A stretch of DNA of 64,000 nucleotides from Marchantia polymorpha subsp. ruderalis (lineage: Eukaryota; Streptophyta; Marchantiopsida; Marchantiales; Marchantiaceae), in NCBI GenBank assembly GCA_037833965.1, contig AP031356.1, positions 11,492,501 to 11,556,500 on the forward strand, given 5' to 3'. Of the stretch, positions 42,000 to 55,185 are shown one piece after another. A program made the position numbers and the translations under genes. Each line of letters starts with the position of its first letter. Position 1 is the stretch's first letter. Below the pieces are notes generated by a model. The model did no database searches. It saw nothing but the letters and a program-made list of their open reading frames with translations, and was not told the origin of the DNA.

Positions 42000-44900
42000 G
42001 GACGAGCAAGTCCTTCCCTTGTCCCTGGAGCAATTAGCGCTTGCTGACCGCGGTTTGTGCCCCGGCATGCCTGATGCTTTGGATTATCATTCTAACAACT
42101 CGACTGCTTACTTTAATCCCTGCTCACTCGGGCTCTGAGCCTCTGACCGCGATTGACTCGAAGCATAAGCTCCGAGTTCGCCTTTAAACCCCGCACATCG
42201 GGCTCGAAGTGAAATTCACGACCGTGAATTACCCCGATTCATTGCATCTCTTCCTAGTCCTTCTACTCGCGTCTACTCGCATTGCGGGCACCACTGAGAC
42301 TAAACGGAGTCCCTAACCAAACGCTTCCTTGGATAATATGATATCGACCTCGATGGAATCAACCCCAGGGAGGTATAACCGGCGTGGCTGCTCGGGATGC
42401 GGCATGCTGAGGAGGGCACCGGACGGGCCCAAACGCCAACAGCCTGTGTAAGTTTGCCAGTGAAAGTGGGACCGCCCGGAATCATAGGGCTGGATCCAGG
42501 TTGCCGTTTTCCAGCTCGCCAAAAATTCGACAGTTTGTTGTGCATATTGAGCACATGCCTTGCCAGAATCTGCAATGGAATTGTCGCCTTTTTTCCTACT
42601 CCCAAACTTGGCAGCCGTTTTCACTCTGATTACGCATGCGAAAAATTCCAGGTCATGACATTTTCCCGGCGCCCCAAGTTCCCAGCAGGGTACCAAGGAC
42701 ACTTCGGTCCTTCTTCTATAGCAGTATAGCCTCTCCATTTCTCCTCGCTCGGTTTCTATGACCGGCTGAAATAAGAGCCGGATAACTTACAGCATGCTCG
42801 CATGCGGACTCTTGTTTTCGTGCCGGTTCCACTCCCGGCATCCTTCCTTCTCTACCCGGCGAGCTTGCCACGGAATCCATCCACCCACAGGCAAACGGGA
42901 AAAATGAATCCAGCGTGAGGCTGCCTGACGGTTCCGTTTGTTATCCAGAAGGGCTACCAATATTAAAGTTACTATTGTCTCTTCACCTGAATACGTCAGT
43001 AAGTTTCATTCGACGCTCATCTAGCGGTGAGTTGTGGAATGCAGTCCACCGGATCTGGCATTGCAGTTGCACTAGATGGTGCTCGATTGACCGGCAGGGA
43101 AATCCCGTTCCTCCTCCTCCTCCGGTAGACGGTGACTGATACGAAAGTTCCCTCGCGGTAAGAGTCCGTGCGGGGATCTGTCCAGTACTAACCCGACCGA
43201 CCTACTGCGGGCTACGTTCAAAGCCAAGTCTATGTCGATCTACGGAATAAAAGGCTAACGTTGTGGTAGTCTTTTGTCCTCGTTCACCGCCGGTTACCGG
43301 TGTACTGCCAACGATTCGGGAAAAGCCGCTTCTACCGTCTCCAAAATATCACCTTGTCGCCTCGGATATATGGACTTCGGAAGGTGGATCCGCGACGGAT
43401 GGTGACCTCGCGTTCGTCTGGTGAAAAAAGGTCAAATCTGGCCCTTCGCTGATCCGAAGTCGTCAATCCAATCCCAGTCCTAGTCCGGCGACTCCAGCCA
43501 GGGCAGGTCAAGGTCACGGAAACCTTGTGACAGAGGGATTCGAGACTCGCGGGGATTGACTCATCAGGTTACAGCGCGGTAACTGTCGTCCTTTGCGTCG
43601 AGAAGGTGACCTGGAGCCAGTGTTAGGCGAGGTCATGAAAGGTCAGGGAATCCCTGTGGGAGAAATCAATTTCTCTGATGCAGTGTGGGTCTGGACGTAA
43701 CTGTGGTAGAGGTGGAGAAGGTGAAGAAGATACGTCAAAGTGTCCGATCCGTCCAAGGCTGCTGCAGCACGACCTGCTTCCACGGCACTGAACGGAGCGG
43801 AACGGTTTTATCGCACGAAGGAGAAGGGCAGAGACGCGCTTGTCGTCGAGCGACAGGACCGCTAAAATTAGAAGGGAGATGGCGACTCCTTGAGCCCTCG
43901 AAGCGGAAAGGAAACGGAGCCATCAGGAGGAACACCGGAACAATGATTATGTGATACGGTCGCCGATGATGTATCGGACAGGAGTCACATGCATCGAGCT
44001 CGCCCATCGGATCATGGCATGGCGCAAGCTAGCAGCCAGCCAGCCAAGCCAAGCGAGCACGCCAGACAAATCGACAAGCCGAAATGACCGGCACTGCTGC
44101 GGCAGTGCGGCCTCCCGTGCCCTCTTCGCGGTCCCCTCCAGGTTCCCGTCCACTGTCGGATGGCCGGACCGTGATGGAAGAAGGGTCAAGAACGGGTCCT
44201 CCGATCGTTCCTCCACTCCCGTCCTCAAATACTGTAACGTCTGTGCGTCACGGGTCATTTGCATCCCGCCGGGTGCGTTTTGGTGTCCGATTATTACAGC
44301 GTATTACGGGATTCGGCCATAATCGTCTTCGGAAATAGGGTGTGACAAGTTGACGGGTTTAGATGACTCGTGTTCAGGAGCCGGTGATTGCATTGGTGAG
44401 GGTCGAAGAGAAGTCCCCCGGACGGGAGAAGATCTCGGACCGCGCGAGGGAGGTCCGCTCGGGTTTCCGAATCGTTGCTGCGCTGCGGAAGGGCCCGTTC
44501 TGTCTGACGCGCGGGATTGCTTTATCTTAACTCAGCCAGCCCGGGTATCGGAGCCTGCCCGCTCTGCCCGGCACTCTGCAAGGAGTTCTCTCGGCGCGTC
44601 CGGGGACGATCATTTACTGTCGTGTCTGAGGGGCCTGGGCTTTCGCTGGTTCGCCTTCTGTCTGTCATGCTCGACCCGCCCGCGCTGCTGCATTGCTCGC
44701 TATTAAGCCCGCATCGGACCGAGGCGTTGGACCAGACACCGGCCACCAGACGCCCCTCGCTCGACCGCGGGAGCAAGAAGGAAGCAAGGGGGAATGAGGT
44801 AGTCGTGCTTCGATCACATCACCCTCCACCTCAGCACATCATCGCGCAACCGCACAGCGCAGCAGCAGAGCATCGCAGAAGTGCACCGCGAACCTTTGGG

Positions 44901-45571
44901 CTTCTCGGCTCGCAAGACTTGATTTTGACCCACCCTCTTGAACGCCCGCTGCTGCTGCGATTGAGCTCGAGTTCTCGATCTCCCTCGCTTCTTTCTTCAT
45001 TTCCTGTCCTCTTCCCTCGTCTTCGTCAGAACAGCACCGACTTCGTACATGTGGGTCTGATTGATGAGACGCTGTGTTCGCCTAGGGCGAGTTCGTCCGC
45101 ACTCGGCAGCAAGAACGTGCCCGGAGTGCCGAGAGCGCTCGAAATCGGCCTGTCCAATTTTTTTGTGTGACTGCTGTCGTCTTCTGGGAAGCGTCGGGTC
45201 TTTTTGCCTGCCTCTTATTGGACTTCAGTTGCACTGGAGCCAGCAGTCTGAGACGGAATTACTTGCGGACGAGTGAGTTCTGGCTAGTGCAGGCAGGGGT
45301 CGGATTCATTCTGGGCGACGAAGGTTTGGGCCGGAATTCGCTGCGGTCTTTTGATTTGTCGAGCATTCGAAGGATTGTCCTTGTATCAGTGTGGAACGGG
45401 CTAGTCTCGGCTTCTTCATCGTCACGTCTCAGCCATTTCATACTCCTGGACTTCTTTGGCCTGCATCGAAAACCTTCAATGTGGTGAGCATTGGGCCTCA
45501 GTAGACATTGAGTCCAAGCTCATTGGCGGAAGAGGAGCGAAGGCCTGGATCGTGGATTCGACTGGTGAAGG
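42000..45571. other. GC- and CpG-rich region upstream of the UPF0301 gene
   Basis: Base composition rises clearly above the rest of the window, with many CG dinucleotides, especially at 43.6-45.2 kb. Long open frames (for example 44517-45170 plus, 217 codons) are Ser/Arg/Pro/Leu-rich and overlap open frames in other phases, as expected from GC-rich non-coding DNA. It probably contains the promoter and 5' leader of the gene starting at 45572; a non-coding first exon cannot be excluded. Confidence 0.5.
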
Positions 45572-47172
45572 ATGGCTTGTGAGGCGCTGCAAAGTGGATT
45601 GAGTCTCGGCAGTTTGGAAGCAAGACGAGTTCACTGCTCTTTAAACTCGGCACAGCGCAGTCCTGGTGATGCAACCACTTCTGTCGCACTTCCGTCGAGG
45701 TTCCTCGGAGCGAAATTGTCGTCATTGGGTCACAAGCGTTGCTCTTTCAGTGGTATGTCCTAAGCTCTCTTGTGTGCTGTAATCTTAATGTGCATGACTT
45801 CAAATGCACACTCACCCAAAATACTGGACAGTCCAGAGGTTACTCTAGCATTGCCAGTTTTCAACATATCCTGTTGTAGATTAAAGCTCGGACTGAGCCG
45901 TGCAATTTGGTTAACTGTTATCTTCCTGTACCGAAGGTGTCCTTAGGAGTCGGGTTAGCGCCATGATATGCCTTACGTGAGACCGAAGCATTCCTGAAAT
46001 CACTCAAACAGGACGTGATAACTCCATCTCCCCTTTCCGTGAACAACAATAAGGATTTTGCTCACGCATTTGTAGATTTGTCCAATTCGTTTTGAGGTTC
46101 GTGCTTTGCACCTGTTGCACATCATCAGTACTCAAGTCAGTAAATGCATATTGTTCAGCCGCTGGTCACGGAAACTTTTTGGCAGAATTCGCCATGAGAT
46201 ACAGTACTACTCTTTACTGAATAACCTACGACGGTCTATTTCGGTGAAATTGAGTCTGATGAAAATTATGATATTTTTTGTGCAGCGTCATCACCTGCGA
46301 TTGGACGGCTGGAGACAATGAAAGTTGAGTGTAGGACAGCCGAGCCAGACCACGACCTGTCGTCAAGCGACGAATACTGGTCAAGAATTGCAGCACAGTA
46401 CCAACAGCCGATGTTCGACGTTTGTGATCATGTCACCATACCTGACAGGATAACGACTGCGACCAGCGAACGATCAAGATCGAGGGCCACCTTGATGGTG
46501 CCCGTTCACGAGGAAAATCAGATTGACTGGCGCAGTTTCAGGGCGAAATTGTGCTCGACTGAGGCTATGGATCAAGCCTGTGCAAGGGACTCTAGTGATG
46601 ATGGGCAACTTGCGGACTCCAAGCAGTGGGCTCATCGACTCTCCACACCGGAAGTGGGATGTGTCCTGATTGCAACGGACAAACTGAATCATCACGGATT
46701 TTTGCGAGGAGCTGTGATATTGCTTGTAGGATTGTCCCAAAATCACTGCCAGGGGATTATTCTCAACAAGAAGATGCCTTTTTCTGCTCACAGTCGGCAA
46801 GGAGCCGATCAACGAGTTCTTCTAGGCTTATCTGGATGTCCCAAGTATGTTGGCGGTCCTGTGTTGTCGACGCCAAAAATCAGTGTCCTCAGCGAGAAAA
46901 CAGACATTCGGGGATTCAGAACTTTGATGCCAGGCTTGGCTGTGGGTGGAGATGCGGCACTCCCAACTCTTGTGAGCGCGGTCGGCAGTGGTGAGATCCC
47001 AAGGGATGAGGTTAACGTGTATGTGGGCGAGGTCGAATGGGAATCCAGACTCCTGATGGCAGAAATTGGTGTGTTTGAGTGGTGGGACGTCGCTGCTTGT
47101 AGCAGTGACACGCTTCTCCAGAGCTCACCAGGTCACCTAAGGGAAAATTTACGATCTCTACTCTCGTCGTGA
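45572..47172 (+). CDS. UPF0301/AlgH (DUF179) family protein, probably plastid-targeted, two exons (join 45572..45752, 46286..47172)
   Basis: Exon 1 starts at ATG 45572 (MACEALQSGL, with A at -3 and G at +4) and ends at 45752 before GTATGT. Exon 2 starts at 46286 after TTTTTTGTGCAG. The split codon (g + cg) restores the frame exactly into the long second exon, giving 355 residues. Residues 1-70 are Ser/Ala/Arg-rich and poor in acidic residues, like a chloroplast transit peptide. The UPF0301 domain covers about 175-330: WAHRLSTPEVGCVLIATDKL, then FLRGAVILLVGLS, QGIILNKKMP and YVGGPV, preceded by DWRSFRAKL as in plant members. The usual C-terminal YAGWAPGQL-like segment is weak (VYVGEVEWESRLLMAEI), so the copy is divergent there. 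The biochemical role of the family is not established. Confidence 0.82.
45753..46285 (+). other. Intron of the UPF0301 gene
   Basis: 533-bp GT-AG intron, donor GTATGT, acceptor preceded by a T-rich tract (ATATTTTTTGTGCAG). Phase 1. Confidence 0.8.
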
Positions 47173-50038
47173 GGTCCCGGCTGCCGCGAATCCGGATCCA
47201 CAGGCACACGGCTGTCGACAGGTTGCAGCCATGCTCACCTGTACCCTGCATGGCGTCTGCCGCTAGGGTGTACATAATATTCTCGCTAGAACCAAACTTG
47301 GACGCGGCCCACGTCGGAGACACTCCGATCAATTGTACAGCCATGTTTACTTCGTTACCTTTTTCAATTGGATCTCGAGTCATTCTGGAGACGGAGCTGA
47401 TCAAGACCTGTACCTCGTACTTCCCTTTTTGTCGTAGGGTCTCAGTTTTAGAACTTTCTGTGAACCTATTCATGTGGATAAAGATGTCAATATGTCAGTA
47501 GGGAGGAAGGTCTGTACATGCATCAGTACAGATGAAACCGTTCTTGTTAATATGCCTATCCATTTTTCTCTCAAGGAATGCGGCCGGCTTAGGATCTTAG
47601 CTTCTCATGTAAAGAGTCATAACTGTTGCACGGAATCGAGCGCAGCGAACATTTACGATTACATGTGTTCGGAAGAGTACTTATAGGATTGACAGTAGTA
47701 GCTTGGGCGTTCTCCTAACCTTCGGGGTGGTCCACAGGAAACGGGTTTCTTCCTAGTAAGATTTGTGAGCCCGTACATGGCCCTGGGTTCGCAATTCCAG
47801 CAGCAGAGGGATATGTCCTCTAGCCATCGATTGCGAACTCAGGAAATACAATTCTGGGAAGAAATGCAACGCACCTCCTGTGGACGCGAACGAAGAACCG
47901 TGGATTGTCTCCAGGTTCTCGAAGAGTGTATATTTCTTGTACTTCCGATAGTGATACATACATTACAAAAGAATAATTTTTTCTTATCGTGACCTGTGCG
48001 CTGTGATTTCTTCTTATTGAGCAAGCATTTGGACGAAGATGAATGCCTTTATAGCTTTCTTGTTCGAATGGACAGTGGGACAGAAGAAATCCCTTCGCAG
48101 TCTCTTGCAGAATTCGGTCTGTGAAGAAGGACAGCATCTGCTTTTTTATTGTTTTAGCTCCTTCATACAAATGATGAGTGTTTCGTTGACAGTACGACTC
48201 CCTTCACAGTCTCTTGAAAATCGGTCTGCAAGAGAAGGATATCATCGGGCCTGTGGAAAAGTGTACGCAACGACGGGTTTGACTGTCGCATCCTGTACCA
48301 GCACTATCGGAGATTCCGGAATCCAAACCAACATTCACATGTACGCCGAATGTGGCTCCAACTTGCACGATAATATCAAACGACCCGCGGGAGTGCTTCT
48401 TCCTGTCCGATGACTCGAGCATGACGCTCTCCTAGTCTCTGCCCCTGGAATCGACATCCGCGACGAAGAATTTCCTTTCATGTTTATGTGCGCTCCGCCT
48501 GGTGCACGCTCGTCTTTAACGCGTTCCGTGCCTTCTAACGGTGACACCGCAGTGCCCTTTCCCCGACGGTCGAAGCATGCAGGCACATCCGACACTAGCA
48601 AACAAGGCGACCACGTGGACTATATCCACCGCCCCCTACACGACACCACGAACGAGGCTCATGTTACTCTCATCCTCCCGGCAGAACCAGTCCAACGATG
48701 GCCTCTGCTCTCCTACCAATTCTCTGATTCCTCTTGGTTGCGTGCCACTTCCGTGGACCTGCAGACCATTCTCGCTTTTCATTTCCGCTCCCTGCAAAAT
48801 TTTGTACGACGATCCGCGCTCGGGGACGTTTGAAGGCCCCAGTCCGGATTGCACACGAATTAGGTGGTCGTTTCTTGTGATCCAGAGGCGAGGGCTAAAG
48901 CAGAAGGGTCGTTCCGCAAATTTCGAGTGCCCGAGGTATCTGCAGTATCCACTAACTGCACCAAAGAAATGCCCCAGAGAATAACGAGGAGCTCGGCCAG
49001 CTTTCTGTTGAATCATCGCCACTTTTCTGATTTGTATCGAGCACTTTGTCGTAGAGAATCGTGTCTGGAGTCAAGTTGACAAAACCTGACGGAAAGTTCT
49101 CCCGACGTGAGCTTTCATGAAAGCCCCTTTAACAATAAGAACACGGAAGAGCCGGGGCTGAACGCTGTTCATCGGCACCGATGCAACTAATATCTCCCCA
49201 CAGGATTGATACGAGGTCGTGGACGCATCAGAGTCAAGAGAATTTCGAGGTCCAGGCAAATGCAGTCGGGTGTCCCGAAGGCTACCATCCCGAGCGTCTG
49301 AAAGGCAAGGCACAGAAAAGGCCACCTTCGAGCCGTACAAAAATGATTCGACTCGCAGCTGACTATGCGTAGACGGAGCATTTCCACAAGAAAAATCCCC
49401 GTCTCAGCCTTTCTCACTTTCTGCCTTTTCCCCTTTACGAACCCGAGACATCGTAATGTCCGATGCGATGCATCACAATGAACCGAGTCGTCCGACCAAA
49501 AAGTGTGCAGCATACAGACGCTCTCTCCCATCTCTTCGTGCCTTCCGCCATTTTGCTAGTTCCCTTCTTTCTCACCTTTTTTGGGCTCGTTACGTGACAC
49601 TTCGGCGAGCTGTAGAATTTTCGTTCCTCTCCCTCCCCCAGTCAATAGGTGCCCGAACTACGAATGTCTGCCTCTCACGCCGTGGAACCACCGAATCAGA
49701 CAGCATGCTCATGTTGGTGACTGCTGTTGTGTTTATTTTGCAACATGCTGTGCAAAACAGCCAAGAAGACAAATCGGACTTTCCAGCGTCTGGCCATTAG
49801 ACAGGTATCGCGTGGATATTGCAGTCTTGGATGTTCAACTCCTCCACATATTGCGCTGCTAATAATGATCCTTTGAGAAGGTTAGAGTTGCGGACGTGTG
49901 TAAGCACGCATATCAGATATAGAGGATCATTCTGTATTAGTTCCAGAGAAATGCAGTTCCTGGCTTTCGATTCATTGCTCCCAGCGCACGACGCAAGGTC
50001 TCGCTGATTTTTTTTGTCGAGGTTCTGGATCCTGCCTC

Positions 50039-50079
50039 AAAGACGTGAATCGTCTGAGTGTTGGATGATTCACGTCTTT
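50039..50079. repeat. Inverted repeat, 13-bp arms, 15-base loop
   Basis: AAAGACGTGAATC (50039-50051) is the exact reverse complement of 50067-50079. A short stem-loop, too small for a typical plant miRNA precursor. Confidence 0.8.
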
Positions 50080-53000
50080 CAGGTTTCAGTAAACTTTGAC
50101 TCCTTGAACCTCGAGCCAGGCAAGCAGTTGATCCTTGTCCTTAGTGCTAGAGCTCTCAGTGTCCAGTTTCCAGGGGACTCCGAGACCTGTAAAGCTCCTC
50201 ATGGACTGCACTGCCGTATGCTCCTTTGTTCCATTGCCTACTATATCCACATGGGCAACTACCACTTCAAGGTTTAGCTTTTTGACCCCAACAACTCTTG
50301 TCAGCAGCAGCATTTTACATACTCATCTCGATTATTATTACGCCCGTTCACGCACGTAAGCCTCTCGACTGTCGCACACCGGCCACACTTCTGGACCAGT
50401 GCAGAAGCGCAAGATTAATAAGAACCAGGTAGATAATATATATATCATATATATTGCTATATTACTTGCCCCTCCACCCCCGCTCTCCCCCTCCCTACCC
50501 AGTTTAGATAATTGCGTTGCAATCCACCGCATCGTAGTGTGACTTGTGGTCTATCTCTTCTGGACTTCTCATTGTCTTGTTCCTCTAGAATCCTTACTGC
50601 GTCTGATGATTAAAGGTGGATTATTCAGTCTTTTTCATACAGGACAACGTACATGTGCGCAGAATGCAAGCCCTCTCCCACTATCGGATTTCAAGAGTAT
50701 TAACTTGCCTGTGCACACATGGGCATCTTGGTGGTGATAGCCCTTATCCAAACTAAAGAGCTTTTTAGTATAGGAGAACTTTTTTTAAATGTTTTTCTTG
50801 ATTTTCTTGGTGCTAACCATTACCTTCACTCTGCTTGCATAAGACACGTAAAGACATTTATTATTTATTGAAATAGCGCAACCAAAAATTAATTTTTAAT
50901 TGGATAATTCAATGCTACATCCGGTGCCAGCTCATCATATATTGGCTATGCAGCGGACTTTGGTGTACTGGACAGAAAACTAAAGCCCTGAAAACTACTC
51001 ATATCTATGGAGGACAAAATAGTACAACTAAGAATTTTTAGTAATTCGCACAGGGACTGTGACCGTATCTGGGTATTGTGTGGAATACACGTGATCTTCG
51101 GACATATAAATTCATATCACACCATGAAGGTGTAACCTAAGGTCCTAAAATAGCTTAATATAACTGGTATAGTAAGCTACAACGTATATATTTTCAAAAC
51201 CAAAACGAATGGACAAACTAGAAGATCAAAATATATATATACATGCATTTGAGTGAGGGTGCAATGTCCGGATTTGTATTTTCTGAGCTAATGTGGGTGG
51301 GCAGCCACATTAGCTTGGAGTTCAAATGATAAATATTTTTACTTCGAAACTTCATTGTTATATACAAACAAATCATCCATTACTAATATACACTCTGAAC
51401 GGCGAACATGAAAATTTCCTCTCTCTTCATTCCAGTTAAAAAAATAACCATTTCGTGTGAGGTTCATTTGGTCTATGACTTGTAGAGATATGCATTACTT
51501 ATGTCTAAACCGCCTCCCCCCTACGCTTGGGGTTTCCAAGCGATTCTTTTTATATTTTTGCACAATATCAAAGCCTTTTTATGATCACTAGTGATCGTGT
51601 GTAACAGAGGTAATGCGTGTGTTATGACCAATCCTCGCAATGATGGCCGGAATTTGAATAAGATTTTGCATTCAAATAGACGCCACGCAGTTCAAACGAC
51701 GTTATGAATTGAAAAGATATGAAGGACGGATTTGGATGTCACCATTGTAAAGTCAAAGAGTGATTTGCACTTTAGACTTAAATGATGACCATGCAGACGT
51801 CACTCTGCATTATTTTTCCATACTTTGGATTAACGTTGAGGAAAGGTGTCATATAGGTCGGCGTCCAGTTCAGTCTTGAAAATCGTGCCAGAATGACAAA
51901 ATAAACATACAAGGAAGCAAGAAACTCCATTATATGGCAGTTCTCGTTTATCCTTCGATCTCCAGGTTCAATATGATCAAGCGACCTCTGACTATAGCTC
52001 GACAAATTGCAAAAGGTTGGAACGTCGTGGACAAGAATCCGACTTCACAACTGGCTAAGACGTGGAACACCAAAACCTGTAAATTATATGTACATACTTT
52101 ATTGCATATTTCCAACATGTACAAGAGAGTCCGTGGCCTATTATTCCAGTGCCTTGATAACTAGTTTGTACGATTTTGGCATTTATTTGGAGATTTGTGT
52201 GGTTGATATTGAGATAAGCTGGACATAAGTAATTAGATTACATCTCATCCCTATTTTTCTGCTTATGGCTCCATTTAATCTAAGTATGAAGTGAGTAGAT
52301 TCATTATTTTGACGTTAACAAGATCCACTGGTATGATGATAATTATTACAAGGTTATACGAAAGATCTAAACATAATTTTACATAACAACACTCTAATTG
52401 TAATGTCATTCTTTCTCTTGATTGTACTTCTTTTATTCTTCGCAGCTTATACATCTAATATTTTCGGCCTTTCTTACATGCAATAATCTTTAGTTACATC
52501 GGCCAATATAGGGAATTCATGATATCGATCCTTGGTTAAATCTCAAATCTTTGACCGCAACACTTTCCGTTTCAAACATGACATTTATCATTCAGAAAAC
52601 GTTCTAAATGAATAATGCATATGTGGAAATACAGACGATAACAATGGCATCTCCTCGAAGGTTAGCATGAATCTGGTAGATACCTTATGCCCAGTCAACT
52701 TGAGGAATCAATGGCTCAAACTTGACATTCCTTCGTGACTAAATACAGAGATTCAGATGATTCATCCACACCTCGTGAACTCAACCAACGTATCTGTCAC
52801 GGGCTTAACGACTCCTGAGTCTGGTCAGCTCCAACTGAACCACTTCATATTATAGACTCCCTTCCTTTGCTTTTCTGTCCTGCGATATCCAGGACCTCGG
52901 CCTCTTGCTGGTGAACTGGGAAACTTGAATCGAGGACACACGCACCAGATGGGCAGAAACGTGGCACAAATGTTGGAATCTTGTAGTCTGGGGAAGTGCG

Positions 53001-55151
53001 AGGAGAAGGAGAAGAGTATCCAGTGAGATTGAGGCTCGGTGCCAGGAACTCACTATTCAAAGGCCCCCACCAGTTTCGTTTAACTGGATCCCACAATGAG
53101 CTTGCTCTACAGCTCAGTGCTCAAGATCCAGCAAAACGGAGAGGGACGGGCTCTGGCCGAGCTTGAAAACCCACGTGCTAATATGCCTCTTATCCTGGTC
53201 CTATTTGCTCAAACTCAAACTCCTGTCGATCTTCACTGAACCTTGTCCACCAACCACCCTAACCGGCCCCCACATGCACCTCAGCTTTCCAGATTTCACC
53301 ATTCCAATCCATAAATCTGACCAATCGCCACTAAAGTCCTGAGATTTGCTTCAGACCCCTTGGGCGCTGCTGCCTGGACATTCTCATAACCTCTGAGCTC
53401 TCAGTGCCTCGACTATTTTACCAGAGCAGCGTACTGTACAGCTTGAAAGTTCTACTCTTCCATGAAGCTCCAAAAGCTCAAGCCAGCTTATCCTCTCTTG
53501 AACGTGGTATTCGTCAGATTTTGGCTTGTCGGATTCCAGAGGCTAGCCTATGTGAGTGCTCGAGCTTGAATATGCTCTGGGCCTTCGAACTATTGAGTAG
53601 CCATTGTTCCACTGCCCGCATGTGTCTGAATATTATTTGCAGGGATTGGGACACCTTTTGTACCTACATTAGGTGAGCCTTTCAGAATATCATTTGCCTT
53701 TACACATCCTGAGTTATCGAGGCAATGGAGTGGTGTTGTGGGACACTGCGACAAACGAGGTACTCATATGTTTGTCTGCAGTGACTGAATCATAGATTGT
53801 ATTAAGAAACTTCCTCACTTTCTGCTGAAAAGCTTTTCCTTATCATAATAAGAGTTTCATACACAAGATTCGGACGTTCCGTCACTACTATGTGACGCTT
53901 TAAATTTGTTCAAGGCTCATTATCTGCTGCGACAAGGGCAAGGACATATATAGTTTACGAATTATTTTTTCTCAAATGTTTTCTATATATTGAATTTTTT
54001 ACATTATCACCAGGGTAACAATAAGGATTTGCTCCTCTGTCCCTCTGGCATCCTCAATAGAAACATTTTCGACTCTTAACCTTAAGATATATTCCTAACT
54101 TCCACAGAGATTATAAATGGTAATGTGGGCACCCTGATTTGAAGTCTACTATGGACAAGAAAATTTGGACGAGTACAAGCATTCAATGCTCCTATTAACT
54201 CTGTGTATATTTTTTCCTCAATCCACCATTTTCTTGGTAATTTCATGGTTGCCTCGATGTGATTAGTCTAAAACCTTCCATAGTATGTAAGTATATTATA
54301 GCTATTTTCAGAGACAAAAGCATTCGCTCTGTCCATACTAACTTGTGGATTTCTACTTCGTTGAACACGTATCCTCCAAGCGACATTGATCTGCCAAAGT
54401 AGCGAGCGGACAAGTTATTTTCCATTCCACAAGCTCAGTCTTTCCGCTCTTCTCAGTACGTAGAAGCTATAGAATCCTCGCCTGCTGAGCGACTGGAGCA
54501 GTTTCGGTAAAAAAAAAAAACCTGACCTTACAAGTTTACCGTTAATAATGAAGCTGTGGTGGAGCACTTTATCAAACAAAAAGATATTCCCCAACTGGAA
54601 GAAGATTTCCATAGAATGTTCATTGTTTATTGTTCAATTTCTCAGCTCGAGTCTTGATCTAATTTCTGGCTCCTCCTCTTTCTAAAGGAACCTCTTCCAC
54701 TATTTTAAAACTTAATTTCCAATGGTCTATATCACTTTTGCATAACTTCCACAGCATTTCAGCTTTCTCTACTGGGGTGTGTTAAGATTGAGAAGTGAGT
54801 TCAACCATACGACCGTCACTTGACTTTCCTGTCTGACTTCAAGCTTTGTGCTCCTCCTTTCCTCTGCCCATCGCTGCTTGTCTTTTTGGGAGCAATTATT
54901 GTATCCTCAAAACATCCTCCTCGAAATCATTCCTATCTGTTTGGAACTTCTTCTTGATGCCAATCCACATTGCTACTTCTGAATATAACCTTCTGGTTAA
55001 TACCGAGAGATCAATGGGAAAACTCATGTACTTCACTGCCTCTTGCTTCTTTCATAGTCCATATCTTATATCTGCCGACCTTTGTTTTTCATCCACATGG
55101 GTATTATGAGGCTATTAGTTGGATTCAAACAAGCACTTAGATTCTCTTGAA

Positions 55152-55185
55152 TGCAAGTTGCAATGGATACACATAGCAACTTGCA
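55152..55185. repeat. Inverted repeat, 10-bp arms
   Basis: TGCAAGTTGC (55152-55161) and GCAACTTGCA (55176-55185) with a 14-base spacer. Minor. Confidence 0.7.

Noticed and set aside
44517..45170. 217-codon plus-strand ORF in GC-rich DNA
   Set aside because: Low-complexity Ser/Arg/Leu/Pro composition with overlapping open frames; more likely leader or promoter DNA of the UPF0301 gene.
47012..47473. 153-codon minus-strand ORF overlapping the UPF0301 3' end
   Set aside because: Antisense to a real coding exon and its probable 3' UTR, with no motif.
52845..53096. Minus-strand 83-codon ORF with protein-like composition
   Set aside because: No recognisable domain and no neighbouring exons found; could be a terminal exon but cannot be supported.
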